Source: Hippopus hippopus
Lineage: Eukaryota; Mollusca; Bivalvia; Cardiida; Cardiidae
DNA length: 64,000 nt
NCBI GenBank assembly: GCA_946811185.2
Contig: OX328108.1
Coordinates: forward strand, 37,322,493 to 37,386,492
Direction: 5' to 3'
The notes beneath the pieces were generated by a model, which did not search any database, was not told where the DNA came from, and saw only the letters and a list, made by a program, of their open reading frames with translations. The position numbers and the translations under genes are program-made. This document shows, in pieces, positions 51,911 to 64,000 of the stretch; the stretch's first letter is position 1, and each line of letters opens with the position of its first letter.

Positions 51911-54314
51911 GTAGAAACCCCAGAAAAGAAGAAAATAATGTCACAAGTGGCCAAAAAAGACTGAAAACTCTTTCAGTAGCAACTGATTTCTATTGCATAA
52001 ATCAAACAAAGGGAACTAAATTTTATTATTATTTTTTTTAATCTCTTTTTACCGTAACAAGAAACCCAGTTACGTTGACTACTCTCTCATACGTGCCAGT
52101 TACGCACCCGCGAAAACACGAAAAATCGACTTACGGCACATTCCATAGCAGACGACACCTCTTGCTTAAGTCAAATATAGGGAATTTTTTTTGTTCTTTT
52201 TTATCTTACTAGGGCCATTTTATTGGCATTGATACTTTGAATATGCTCAGATGATCAATTTACAGTGTAGAAACCCCAGAAAATAATGTCACAAGTGGCT
52301 GAAAAAGACTGAAAACTCTTTCAGTAGCAACTGATTTCTATTGCATAAATCAAACAAAGGGAACTAAATTTTATTATTATTTTTTTTAATCTCTTTTTAC
52401 CGTAACAAGAAACCCAGTTACGTTGACTACCGTCTCATACGTGCCAGTTACGCACCCGCGAAAACACGAAAAATCGACTTACGGCACATTCCATAGCAGA
52501 TGACACCTCTTGCTTAAGTCAAATATAGGGAATTTTTTTTGTTCTTTTTTATCTTACTAGGGCCATTTTATTGGCATTGATACTTTGAATATGCTCAGAT
52601 GATCAATGTACAGTGTAGAAACCCCAGAAAATAAGAAAATAATGTCACAAGTGGCTGAAAAAGACTGAAAACTCTTTCAGTAGCAACTGATTTCTATTGC
52701 ATAAATCAAACAAAGGGAACTAAATTTTATTATTATTTTTTTTCAATCTCTTTTTACCGTAACAAGAAACCCAGTTACGTTGACTACCGTCTCATACGTG
52801 CCAGTTACGCACCCGCGAAAACATGAAAAATCGACTTACGGCACATTCCATAGCAGACGACACCTCTTGCTTAAGTCAAATATAGGGATTTTTGTTTCTT
52901 CTTTTTTATCTTACTAGGGCCATTTTATTGGCATTGATACTTTGAATATGCTCAGATGATCAATGTACAATGTAAAAACCCCAGAAGATAATGTCACAAG
53001 TGGCTAAAAAAGACTGAAAACTCTTTCAGTAGCAACTGATTTCTATTGCATAAATCAAACAAAGGGAACTAAATTTTTATTATTTTTTTTTTTAATCTCT
53101 TTTTATACCGTGACAAGAAACCCAGTTACGTTGACTACCGTCTCATATGCCAGTTACGCACCCGCGAAAACACGAAAAATCGACTTACGGCACATTCCAT
53201 AGCAGACGACACCTCTTGCTTAAGTCAAATATAGGGATTTTTGTTTCTTCTTTTTTATCTTACTAGGGCCATTTTATTGGCATTGATACTTTGAATATGC
53301 TCAGATGATCAATGTACAGTGTAGAAACCCCAGAAAAGAAGAAAATAATGTCACAAGTGGCTGAAAAAGACTGAAAACTCTTTCAGTAGCAACTGATTTC
53401 TATTGCATAAATCAAACAAAGGGAACTAACTTTTTATTATTATTTTTTTTTTAATCTCTTTTTACCGTAACAAGAAACCCAGTTACGTTGACTACCGTCT
53501 CATACGTGCCAGTTACGCACCCGCGAAAACACGAAAAATCGACTTACGGCACATTCCATAGCAGACGACACCTCTTGCTTAAGTCAAATATAGGGAATTT
53601 TTTTTGTTCTTTTTTATCTTACTAGGGCAATTTTATTGGCATTGATACTTTGAATATGCTCAGATGATCAATGTACAGTGTAGAAACCCCAGAAGATAAT
53701 GTCACAAGTGCCTAAAAAAGACTGAAAACTCTTTCAGTAGCAACTGATTTCTATTGCATAAATCAAACAAAGGGAAATAAATTTTATTATTTTTTTAATC
53801 TCTTTTTACCGTAACAAGAAACCCAGTTACGTTGACTACCGTCTCATACGTGCCAGTTATGCGCCCTCGAAAACATGAAAAATCGACTTACGGCACATTC
53901 CATAGCAGACGACACCTCTTGCTTAAATCAAATATAGGGAATTTTTTTTTGTTCTTTTTTATCTTACTAGGGCCATTGAAATGGCATTGATAGTTTGAAT
54001 ATGCTCAGATGATCAATGTACAGTGTAGAAACCCCAGAAGATAATGTCACAAGTGCCTAAAAAAGACTGAAAACTCTTTCAGTAGCAACTGATTTCTATT
54101 GCATAAATCAAACAAAGGGAACTAAATTTTTATTATTTTTTTTTTAATCTCTTTTTATACCGTGACAAGAAATCCAGTTGCGTTGACTACCGTCCCATAC
54201 GTGCCAGTTATGCGCCCGCGAAAACATGAAAAATCGACTTACGGCACATTCCATAGCAGACGACACCTGTTGCCTAAGTCAAATATAGGGAAATTTTTTT
54301 TTTCGTTTTCTCTT
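51911..54314 (+). repeat. Monomer run 12: 7 monomers
   Basis: Its right part copies the right part of run 10: CTCATATGCC (near 53146), AACTAACTTTTTATT (near 53425), ACTAGGGCAATTT (53621) and GGGAAATAAATT (near 53773). Three fewer monomers follow the shared marker here than in run 10. Private: GCGCCCTCGAAAAC near 53862 and TACAATGTAAAAACC near 52967. Confidence 0.93.
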
Positions 54315-55440
54315 ACTAGGGCCATTGAATTGGTTACGATGACTATCGCACCCATACGTGACCGTCACGTGCTGTGCATAAAATCATAAAATCAACTAGG
54401 ACACTTTCGGAGGCAACTGATACCTGTTGCACAAATCAAAGAAAGGTAAACCAAATTCATTTTCTTACCAAGGTCATGAAAAACATTGAACCAATTTTGG
54501 TGACCGCGTGAGTCATAAGTCGATTTTATGTTTAACCGCTGCGCAAAAACATTGATTCAGAAGCAACGGGTTGCTGTTGCATAAACTTTTTCCAATAAGA
54601 AATCTTGTTCTTGTTTGAAGAATTTAGAAATAGGCCAATGAAATACAATAAGATGTAAGAATGACTAATAATAAAAATAGGTAAAATAGATAAAATGGCA
54701 AAGTTAGGGATTCAACCTTTGACCATCAGGACCCAAAAAAGGTCTTGGTGCAGGGGTCAAACCCTCTTTGCGATTGAATAGGCTCAAATGACCCGAAGAT
54801 TTAACATAGATATACAGAGATTCCCCCCCCTTCCAATCTGCCAATCAAATCTCAGGCCTCTATTAAATTATCCAATCACAGAAGCTTTTAAAAAATCAAA
54901 ATGGCGTCCAATCTGCCAATCAAATCTCAGGCCTCTATTAAATTATCCAATCACAGAAGCTTTTAGAAAATCAAAATGGCGTCCAATCAGCCAATCAAAT
55001 CTCATCCCTCTCTCCAAATTATCCAATCAGAAAAGCTTTGAGAAATTCAATATTGCGCCCAATCAGCCAATCAAATTGCAGACACACCCACAGAATCATC
55101 CAATCAGAAAGCTTTGAGCCATTTGAAATGGCGCCCGAAAATATCGATAGAAAACAGTGAACAAGAATCGGCATAAAAGTGGATTTTAAGTCTTCTTTGA
55201 AGGCTGTTATGCAGTCCTTGGCAAACTGCCAGGCATGCACCCTCCACACATGCCAGATTTCACTGAAAATGGGCGAAAATTTAAGAAAACAGGGTGACAG
55301 AAGACCTTGTTTTGGTGCCTTCTAGCACCTTGCAAGAGTGACTTCCACTGATCTCTTGATTCGATTTGCTTTTCTAATTCAGGCCAACTGCCATACTGTA
55401 CATTGATACTTTAAATATGCTAAGATGATCAATGTACAGT
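54315..55440 (+). repeat. Core 13
   Basis: CCAAT cluster 54833-55134. Nearly identical to core 11, 5647 bp upstream, but has AATCCAGTTGCG in the flanking monomer where core 11 has AATCTAGTTGCG. The two have the longest list of shared private changes among the cores. Confidence 0.94.
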
Positions 55441-58190
55441 GTAGAAACCCCAGAAAAGAAGAAAATAATGTCACAAGTGGCCAAAAAAGACTGAAAACTC
55501 TTTCAGTAGCAACTGATTTCTATTGCATAAATCAAACAAAGGGAACTAAATTTTATTATTATTTTTTTTAATCTCTTTTTACCGTAACAAGAAACCCAGT
55601 TACGTTGACTACTGTCTCATACGTGCCAGTTACGCACCCGCGAAAACATGAAAAATCGACTTACGGCACATTCCATAGCAGACGACACCTCTTGCTTAAG
55701 TCAAATATAGGGAATTTTTTTTGTTCTTTTTTATCTTACTAGGGCCATTTTATTGGCATTGATACTTTGAATATGCTCAGATGATCAATTTACAGTGTAG
55801 AAACCCCAGAAAATAATGTCACAAGTGGCTGAAAAAGACTGAAAACTCTTTCAGTAGCAACTGATTTCTATTGCATAAATCAAACAAAGGGAACTAAATT
55901 TTATTATTTTTTTTTTTAATCTCTTTTTACCGTAACAAGAAACCCAGTTACGTTGACTACCGTGTCATACGTGCCAGTTACGCACCCGCGAAAACACGAA
56001 AAATCGACTTACGGCACATTCCATAGCAGACGACACCTCTTGCTTAAGTCAAATATAGGGAATTTTTTTTGTTCTTTTTTATCTTACTAGGGCCATTTTA
56101 TTGGCATTGATACTTTGAATATGCTCAGATGATCAATGTACAGTGTAGAAACCCCAGAAGATAATGTCACAAGTGGCTGAAAAAGATTAAAAACTCTTTC
56201 AGTAGCAACTGATTTCTATTGCATAAATCAAACAAAGGGAACTAAATTTTTACTTTTTTTGTAATCTCTTTTTACCGTAACAAGAAACCCAGTTACGTTG
56301 ACTACCGTCTCATACGTGCCAGTTACGCACCCGCGAAAACACGAAAAATCGACTTACGGCACATTCCATAGCAGACGACACATCTTGCTTAAGTCAAATA
56401 TAGGGATTTTTGTTTCTTCTTTTTTATCTTACTAGGGCCATTTTATTGGCATTGATACTTTGAATATGCTCAGATGATCAATGTACAGTGTAGAAACCCC
56501 AGAAAATAAGAAAATAATGTCACAAGTGGCTGAAAAAGACTGAAAACTCTTTCAGTAGCAACTGATTTCTATTGCATAAATCAAACAAAGGGAACTAAAT
56601 TTTTATTATTATTTTTTTTTTAATCTCTTTTTACCGTAACAAGAAACCCAGTTACGTTGACTACCGTCTCATACGTGCCAGTTACGCACCCGCGAAAACA
56701 CGAAAAATCGACTTACGGCACATTCCATAGCAGACGACACCTCTTGCTTAAGTCAAATATAGGAAATTTTTTTTGTTCTTTTTTATCTTACTAGGCCATT
56801 TTATTGGCATTGATACTTTGAATATGCTCAGATGATCAATGTACAGTGTAAAAACCCCAGAAGATAATGTCACAAGTGCCTAAAAAAGACTGAAAACTCT
56901 TTCAGTAGCAACTGATTTCTATTGCATAAATCAAACAAAGGGAACTAAATTTTTATTATTTTTTTTTTAATCTCTTTTTATACCGTGACAAGAAACCCAG
57001 TTACGTTGACTACCGTCTCATACGTGCCAGTTACGCACCCGCGAAAACACGAAAAATCGACTTACGGCACATTCCATAGCAGACGACACCTCTTGCTTAA
57101 GTCAAATATAGGGAATTTTTTTTGTTCTTTTTTATCTTACTAGGGCCATTTTATTGGCATTGATACTTTGAATATGCTCAGATGATCAATATACAGTGTA
57201 GAAACCCCAGAAAATAAGAAAATAATGTCACAAGTGGCTGAAAAAGACTGAAAACTCTTTCAGTAGCAACTGATTTCTATTGCATAAATCAAACAAAGGG
57301 AACAAAATTTTATTATTATTTTTTTTTAATCTCTTTTTACCGTAACAAGAAACCCAGTTACGTTGACTACCGTCTCATACGTGCCAGTTACGCACCCGCG
57401 AAAACACGAAAAATCGACTTACGGCACATTCCATAGCAGACGACACCTCTTGCTTAAGTCAAATATAGGGATTTTTTTTTGTTCTTTTTTATCTTACTAG
57501 GGCCATTTTATTGGCATTGATAGTTTGAATATGCTCAGATGATCAATGTACAGTGTAGAAACCCCAGAAGATAATGTCACAAGTGGCTAAAAAAGACTGA
57601 AAACTCTTTCAGTAGCAACTGATTTCTATTGCATAAATCAAACAAAGGGAACTAAATTTTATTATTTTTTTAATCTCTTTTTACCGTAACAAGAAACCCA
57701 GTTACGTTGACTACCGTCTCATACGTGCCAGTTATGCGCCCGCGAAAACATGAAAATTCGACTTACGGCACATTCCATAGCAGACGACACCTCTTGCTTA
57801 AATCAAATATAGGGAATTTTTTTTTGTTCTTTTTTATCTTACTAGGGCCATTGAAATGGCATTGATAGTTTGAATATGCTCAGATGATCAATGTACAGTG
57901 TAGAAACCCCAGAAGATAATGTCACAAGTGCCTAAAAAAGACTGAAAACTCTTTCAGTAGCAACTGATTTCTATTGCATAAATCAAACAAAGGGAACTAC
58001 ATTTTTATTATTATTTTTTTTAATCTCTTTTTATACCGTGACAAGAAATCCAGTTGCGTTGACTACCGTCCCATACGTGCCAGTTATGCGCCCACGAAAA
58101 CATGAAAAATCGACTTACGGCACATTCCATAGCAGACGACACCTGTTGCCTAAGTCAAATATAGGGAATTTTTTTTTTTCGTTTTCTCTT
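55441..58190 (+). repeat. Monomer run 13: 8 monomers
   Basis: Private changes include GATTAAAAACTC near 56187 (one arm of the stem-loop), GACACATCTTGC near 56377 (also in run 14 near 60261), TAGGAAATTTT near 56760 with ACTAGGCCATT (one G lost) near 56791, and CAATATACAGTG near 57187. Confidence 0.93.
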
Positions 58191-59316
58191 ACTAGGGCCA
58201 TTGAATTGGTTACGATGACTATCGCACCCATACGTGACCGTTACGTGCTGTGCATAAAATCATAAAATCAACTAGGACACTTTCGGAGGCAACTGATACC
58301 TGTTGCACAAATCAAAGAAAGGTAAACCAAATTCGTTTTCTTACCAAGGTCATGAAAAACATTGAACCAATTTTGGTGACCGTGTGAGTCATAAGTCGAT
58401 TTTATGTTTAACCGCTGCGCAAAAACATTGATTCAGAAGCAACGGGTTGCTGTTGCATAAACTTTTTCCAATAAGAAATCTTGTTCTTGTTTGAAGAATT
58501 TAGAAATAGGCCAATGAAATACAATAAGATGTAAGAATGACTAATAATAAAAATAGGTAAAATAGATAAAATGGCAAAGTTAGGGATTCAACCTTTGACC
58601 ATCAGGACCCAAAAAAGGTCTTGGTGCAGGGGTTAAACCCTCTTTGCGATTGAATAGGCTCAAATGACCCGAAGATTTAACATAGATATACAGAGATTTC
58701 CCCCCCTTCCAATCTGCCAATCAAATCTCAGGCCTCTATTAAATTATCCAATCACAGAAGCTTTTAGAAAATCAAAATGGCGTCCAATCTGCCAATCAAA
58801 TCTCAGGCCTCAATTAAATTATCCAATCACAGAAGCTTTTAGAAAATCAAAATGGCGTCCAATCAGCCAATCAAATCTCATCTCTCTCTCCAATTTATCC
58901 AATCAGAAAAGCTTTGAGAAATTCAATATTGCGCCCAATCAGCCAATCAAATTGCAGACACACCCACAGAATCATCCAATCAGAAAGCTTTGAGCCATTT
59001 GAAATGGCGCCCGAAAATATCGATAGAAAACAGTGAACAAGAATCGGCATAAAAGTGGATTTTAAGTCTTCTTTGAAGGCTGTTATGCAGTCCTTGGCAA
59101 ACTGCCAGGCATGCACCCTCCACACATGCCAGATTTCACTGAAAATGGGCGAAAATTTAAGAAAACAGGGTGACAGAAGACCTTGTTTTGGTGCCTTCTA
59201 GCACCTTGCAAGAGTGACTTCCCCTGATCTCTTGATTCGATTTGCTTTTCTAATTCAGGCCAACTGCCATACTGTACATTGATACTTTAAATATGCTAAG
59301 ATGATCAATGTACAGT
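58191..59316 (+). repeat. Core 14
   Basis: CCAAT cluster 58709-59010. Private: GGGGTTAAACC in the hairpin right arm, GCCTCAATTAAATT in the second 75 bp repeat, and CATCTCTCTCTCCAATTTA in the third. None of these alters a CCAAT pentamer of the shared set; the CCAATTT change creates one additional CCAAT near 58890. Confidence 0.93.
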
Positions 59317-61365
59317 GTAGAAACCCCAGAAAAGAAGAAAATAATGTCACAAGTGGCCAAAAAAGACTGAAAACTCTTTCAGTAGCAACTGATTTCTATT
59401 GCATAAATCAAACAAAGGGAACTAAATTTTATTATTATTTTTTTTTATCTCTTTTTACCGTAACAAGAAACCCAGTTACGTTGACTAATGTCTCATACGT
59501 GCCAGTTACGCACCCGCGAAAACACGAAAAATCGACTTACGGCACATTCCATAGCAGACGACACCTCTTGCTTAAGTCAAATATAGGGAATTTTTTTTTG
59601 TTCTTTTTTATCTTACTAGGGCCATTTTATTGGCATTGATACTTTGAATATGCTCAGATGATCAATTTACAGTGTAGAAACGCTAGAAAATAATGTCACA
59701 AGTGGCTGAAAAAGACTGAAAACTCTTTCAGTAGCAACTGATTTCTATTGCATAAATCAAACAAAGGGAACTAAATTTTATTATTTTTTTTTTTAATCTC
59801 TTTTTACCGTAAAAAGAAACCCAGTTACGTTGACTACCGTGTCATACGTGCCAGTTACGCACCCGCGAAAACACGAAAAATCGACTTACGGCACATTCCA
59901 TAGCAGACGACACCTCTTGCTTAAGTCAAATATAGGGAATTTTTTTTGTTCTTTTTTATCTTACTAGGGCCATTTTATTGGCATTGATACTTTGAATATG
60001 CTCAGATGATCAATGTACAGTGTAGAAACGCTAGAAAATAATGTCACAAGTGGCTGAAAAAGACTGAAAACTCTTTCAGTAGCAACTGATTTCTATTGCA
60101 TAAATCAAACAAAGGGAACTAAATTTTTATTATTATTTTTTTTTTAATCTCTTTTTACCGTAACAAGAAACCCAGTTACGTTGACTACCGTCTCATACGT
60201 GCCAGTTACGCACCCGCGAAAACACGAAAAATCGACTTACGGCACATTCCATAGCAGACGACACATCTTGCTTAAGTCAAATATAGGGATTTTTGTTTCT
60301 TCTTTTTTATCTTACTAGGGCCATTTTATTGGCATTGATACTTTGAATATGCTCAGATGATCAATGTACAGTGTAGAAACCCCAGAAAATAAGAAAATAA
60401 TGTCACAAGTGGCTGAAAAAGACTGAAAACTCTTTCAGTAGCAGCCGATTTCTATTGCATAAATCAAACAAAGGGAACTAAATTTTTATTATTATTTTTT
60501 TTTTAATCTCTTTTTACCGTTACAAGAAACCCAGTTACGTTGACTACCGTTTCATATGTGCCAGTTACGCACCCGCGAAAACACGAAAAATCGACTTACG
60601 GCACATTCCATAGCAGACGACACCTCTTGCTTAAGTCAAATATAGGGAATTTTTTTTGTTCTTTTTTATCTTACTAGGCCATTTTATTGGCATTGATACT
60701 TTGAATATGCTCAGATGATCAATGTACAGTGTAGAAACCCCAGAAGATAATGTCACAAGTGGCTAAAAAAGACTGAAAACTCTTTCAGTAGCAACTGATT
60801 TCTATTGCATAAATCAAACAAAGGGAACTAAATTTTATTATTTTTTTAATCTCTTTTTACCGTAACAAGAAACCCAGTTACGTTGTCTACCGTCTCATAC
60901 GTGCCAGTTATGCGCCCGCGAAAACATGAAAAATCGACTTACGGCACATTCCATAGCAGACGACACCTCTTGCTTAAATCAAATATAGGGAATTTTTTTT
61001 GGTTCTTTTTTATCTTACTAGGGCCATTGAAATGGCATTGATAGTTTGAATATGCTCAGATGATCAATGTACAGTGTAGAAACCCCAGAAGATAATGTCA
61101 CAAGTGGCTGAAAAAGACTGAAAACTCTTTCAGTAGCAACAGATTTCTATTGCATAAATCAAACAAAGGGAACTAAATTTTTATTTTTTTTTTTTTAATC
61201 TCTTTTTATACCGTGACAAGAAATCCAGTTGCGTTGACTACCGTCCCATACGTGCCAGTTATGCGCCCGCGAAAACATGAAAAATCGACTTACGGCACAT
61301 TCCATAGCAGACGACACCTGTTGCCTAAGTCAAATATAGGGAATTTTTTTTTTTCGTTTTCTCTT
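59317..61365 (+). repeat. Monomer run 14: 6 monomers
   Basis: Two monomers have GAAACGCTAGAAAATAATG (near 59677 and 60025), where others have CCCCAG or CCCTAG. Other private changes are GCAGCCGATTTC near 60441, CCGTTACAAG near 60517, ACTAGGCCATT near 60674 as in run 13, and GTTGTCTACC near 60883. Confidence 0.93.
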
Positions 61366-62492
61366 ACTAGGGCCATTGAATTGGTTACGATGACTATCGC
61401 ACCCATACGTGACCGTTACGTGCTGTGCATAAAATCATAAAATCAACTAGGACACTTTCGGAGGCAACTGATACCTGTTGCACAAATCAAAGAAAGGTAA
61501 ACCAAATTCGTTTTCTTACCAAGGTCATGAAAAACATTGAACCAATTTTGGTGACCGTGTGAGTCATAAGTCGATTTTATGTTTAACCGCTGCGCAAAAA
61601 CATTGATTCAGAAGCAACGGGTTGCTGTTGCATAAACTTTTTCCAATAAGAAATCTTGTTCTTGTTTGAAGAATTTAGAAATAGGCCAATGAAATACAAT
61701 AAGATGTAAGAATGACTAATAATAAAAATAGGTAAAATAGATAAAATGGCAAAGTTAGGGATTCAACCTTTGACCATCAGGACCCAAAAAAGGTCTTGGT
61801 GCAGGGGTCAAACCCTCTTTGCGATTGAATAGGCTCAAATGACACGAATATTTAACATAGATATACAGAGATTTCCCCCCCCTTCCAATCTGCCAATCAA
61901 ATCTCAGGCCTCTATTAAATTATCCAATCACAGAAGCTTTTAGAAAATCAAAATGGCGTCCAATCTGCCAATCAAATCTCAGGCCTCTATTAAATTATCC
62001 AATCACAGAAGCTTTCAGAAAATCAAAATGGCGTCCAATCAGCCAATCAAATCTCATCCCTCTCTCCAAATTATCCAATCAGAAAAGCTTTGAGAAATTC
62101 AATATTGCGCCCAATCAGCCAATCAAATTGCAGACACACCCACAGAATCATCCAATCAGAAAGCTTTGAGCCATTTGAAATGGCGCCCGAAAATATCGAT
62201 AGAAAACAGTGAACAAGAATCGGCATAAAAGTGGATTTTAAGTCTTCTTTGAAGGCTGTTATGCAGTCCGTGGCAAACTGCCAGGCATGCACCCTCCACA
62301 CATGCCAGATTTCACTGAAAATGGGCGAAAATTTAAGAAAACAGGGTGACAGAAGACCTTGTTTTGGTGCCTTCTAGCACATTGCAAGAGTGACTTCCCC
62401 TGATCTCTTGATTCGATTTGCTTTTCTAATTCAGGCCAACTGCCATATTGTACATTGATACTTTAAATATGCTAAGATGATCAATGTACAGT
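61366..62492 (+). repeat. Core 15
   Basis: CCAAT cluster 61885-62186. It has the largest set of private changes: ATGACACGAATATT near 61839, TTTCAGAAAATC in the second 75 bp repeat, CCGTGGCAAACTGCC (breaking the NFI-like left half), GCACATTGCAAG (one base 3' of the GGTGC hairpin stem) and CCATATTGTACATT (altering the terminal inverted repeat). The C-tract has one extra C. Confidence 0.93.
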
Positions 62493-64000
62493 GTAGAAAC
62501 CCCAGAAAAGAAGAAAATAATGTCACAAGTGGCTGAAAAAGACTGAAAACTCTTTCAGTAGCAACTGATTTCTATTGCATAAATCAAACAAAGGGAACTA
62601 AATTTTATTATTATTTTTTTTAATCTCTTTTTACCGTAACAAGAAACCCAGTTACGTTGACTACTGTCTCATACGTGGCAGTTACGCACCCGCGAAAACA
62701 TGAAAAATCGACTTACGGCACATTCCATAGCAGACGACACCTCTTGCTTAAGTCAAATATAGGGAATTTTTTTTGTTCTTTTTTATCTTACTAGGGCCAT
62801 TTTATTGGCATTGATACTTTGAATATGCTCAGATGATCAATTTACAGTGTAGAAACCCCAGAAAATAATGTCACAAGTGGCTGAAAAAGACTGAAAACTC
62901 TTTCAGTAGCAACTGATTTCTATTGCATAAATCAAACAAAGGGAACTAAATTTTTACTTTTTTTGTAATCTCTTTTTACCGTAACAAGAAACCCAGTTAC
63001 GTTGACTACTCTCTCATACGTGCCAGTTACGCACCCGCGAAAACACGAAAAATCGACTTACGGCACATTCCATAGCAGACGACACCTCTTGCTTAAGTCA
63101 AGTATAGGGATTTTTGTTTCTTCTTTTTTATCTTACTAGGGCCATTTTATTGGCATTGATACTTTGAATATGCTCAGATGATCAATGTACAGTGTAGAAA
63201 CCCCAGAAAATAAGAAAATAATGTCACAAGTGGCTGAAAAAGACTGAAAACTCTTTCAGTAGCAACTGATTTCTATTGCATAAATCAAACAAAGGGAACT
63301 AAATTTTATTATTATTTTTTTTTAATCTCTTTCTACCGTAACAAGAAACCCAGTTACGTTGACTACCGTGTCATACGTGCCAGTTACGCACCCGCGAAAA
63401 CACGAAAAATCGACTTACGGCACATTCCATAGCAGACGACACCTCTTGCTTAAGTCAAATATAGGGAATTTTTTTTGTTCTTTTTTATCTTACTAGGGCC
63501 ATTTTATTGGCATTGATACTTTGAATATGCTCAGATGATCAATGTACAGTGTAAAAAACCCAGAAGATAATGTCACAAGTGGCTAAAAAAGACTGAAAAC
63601 TCTTTCAGTAGCAACTGATTTCTATTGCATAAATTAAACAAAGGGAACTAAATTTTTATTATTTTTTTTTTAATCTCTTTTTATACCGTGACAAGAAACC
63701 CAGTTACGTTGACTACCGTCTCATACGTGCCAGTTACGCACCCGCAAAAACACGAAAAATCGACTTACGGCACATTCCATAGAAGACGACACCTCTTGCT
63801 TAAGTCAAATATAGGGATTTTTGTTTCTTCTTTTTTATCTTACTAGGGCCATTTTATTGGCATTGATACTTTGAATATGCTCAGATGATCAATGTACAGT
63901 GTAGAAACCCCAGAAAAGAAGAAAATAATGTCACAAGTGGCTGAAAAAGACTGAAAACTCTTTCAGTAGCAACTGATTTCTATTGCATAAATCAAACAAA
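62493..64000 (+). repeat. Monomer run 15: 4 monomers and a partial fifth, cut by window edge
   Basis: The first monomer has GGCTGAAAAAG, as after cores 2 and 3. Others include a short T-tract monomer followed by AGTCAAGTATAGGG, and one with AAAAAACCCAG near 63553. The fifth is cut at its TTGCATAAATCAAA block. Confidence 0.92.

Larger units (their letters stand above)
1..64000. repeat. Higher-order tandem repeat (satellite / macrosatellite) filling the whole window
   Basis: Every part of the window belongs to a ~350 bp monomer or to a 1126 bp core that recurs 15 times. Core-to-core distances, measured from the same ATG triplet in each core (217, 4794, 9718, 14299, 18517, 22746, 27303, 32234, 36807, 41030, 49141, 51258, 54788, 58664, 61839), are 4577, 4924, 4581, 4218, 4229, 4557, 4931, 4573, 4223, 8111, 2117, 3530, 3876 and 3175 bp. 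These differ by whole numbers of monomers. Cores differ from each other by only a few substitutions, so the array is strongly homogenised. No unique sequence interrupts it and neither array edge lies in the window. Alternatives such as an rDNA spacer or a coding multigene array are not supported, because no rRNA or long reading frame is present. Confidence 0.97.

Noticed and set aside
59301..59639. 112-codon frame
   Set aside because: Open only because T-tract lengths happen to fit in this pair of halves. It includes low-complexity Phe/Tyr runs from poly-T.
1..64000. rDNA intergenic spacer with subrepeats and spacer promoters
   Set aside because: The layout is similar, but no rRNA gene or fragment appears in 64 kb and fifteen units pass without one.

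Overview
The window is one continuous block of nested tandem repeats from a eukaryotic nuclear genome. I find no protein gene, rRNA, canonical tRNA, CRISPR array or recognisable transposase or reverse transcriptase. The organism cannot be named from the sequence. Repeat organisation, multiple CCAAT boxes, a TATA-like site, TATCGATA and long polypyrimidine tracts all point to a eukaryote, probably an animal. The CpG-containing monomers suggest a genome that is not strongly CpG-depleted; that last point is inference only.

Layout. Level 1 is an ancestral unit of about 150-180 bp. Level 2 is a ~350 bp monomer that is itself a diverged dimer of level 1 (halves about 169 and 179 bp). About 137 monomers are present. 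Level 3 is a higher-order unit: a conserved 1126 bp core followed by a run of monomers. Fifteen cores occur (1-873 partial, then starting at 4321, 9245, 13826, 18044, 22273, 26830, 31761, 36334, 40557, 48668, 50785, 54315, 58191 and 61366). The runs between them hold 10, 11, 10, 9, 9, 10, 11, 10, 9, 20, 3, 7, 8 and 6 monomers, then 4 plus a partial at the right edge. Core-to-core distances therefore fit about 2117 bp plus whole multiples of about 352 bp. Level 4 is a set of recent segmental duplications recognisable from shared private variants (offsets near 13,717, 4557, 4223 and 5647 bp).

The core, left to right, holds: two decayed single-unit repeats; an AT-rich stretch; a 60-nt imperfect hairpin; four ~75 bp direct repeats carrying twelve CCAAT boxes; a palindrome that is TATAAA-bearing in the first two cores and TTGAAA-bearing in the rest; a TATCGATA octamer; an NFI-like palindrome; a small GGTGC/GCACC hairpin; and a 13-bp inverted repeat that fuses the core to the first monomer. 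The core looks like a promoter or enhancer carried inside each satellite unit. That reading rests on motif content only.

The short open frames (76, 109, 75 and 112 codons) are translations of repeats. They are intact mainly because the repeats are homogenised, and I do not call them genes. The most interesting aspects are the promoter-like core repeated every 2-8 kb, the quantised unit length, the fossil dimer and edge decay that reveal how the array grew, and the record of recombination kept in shared variants.
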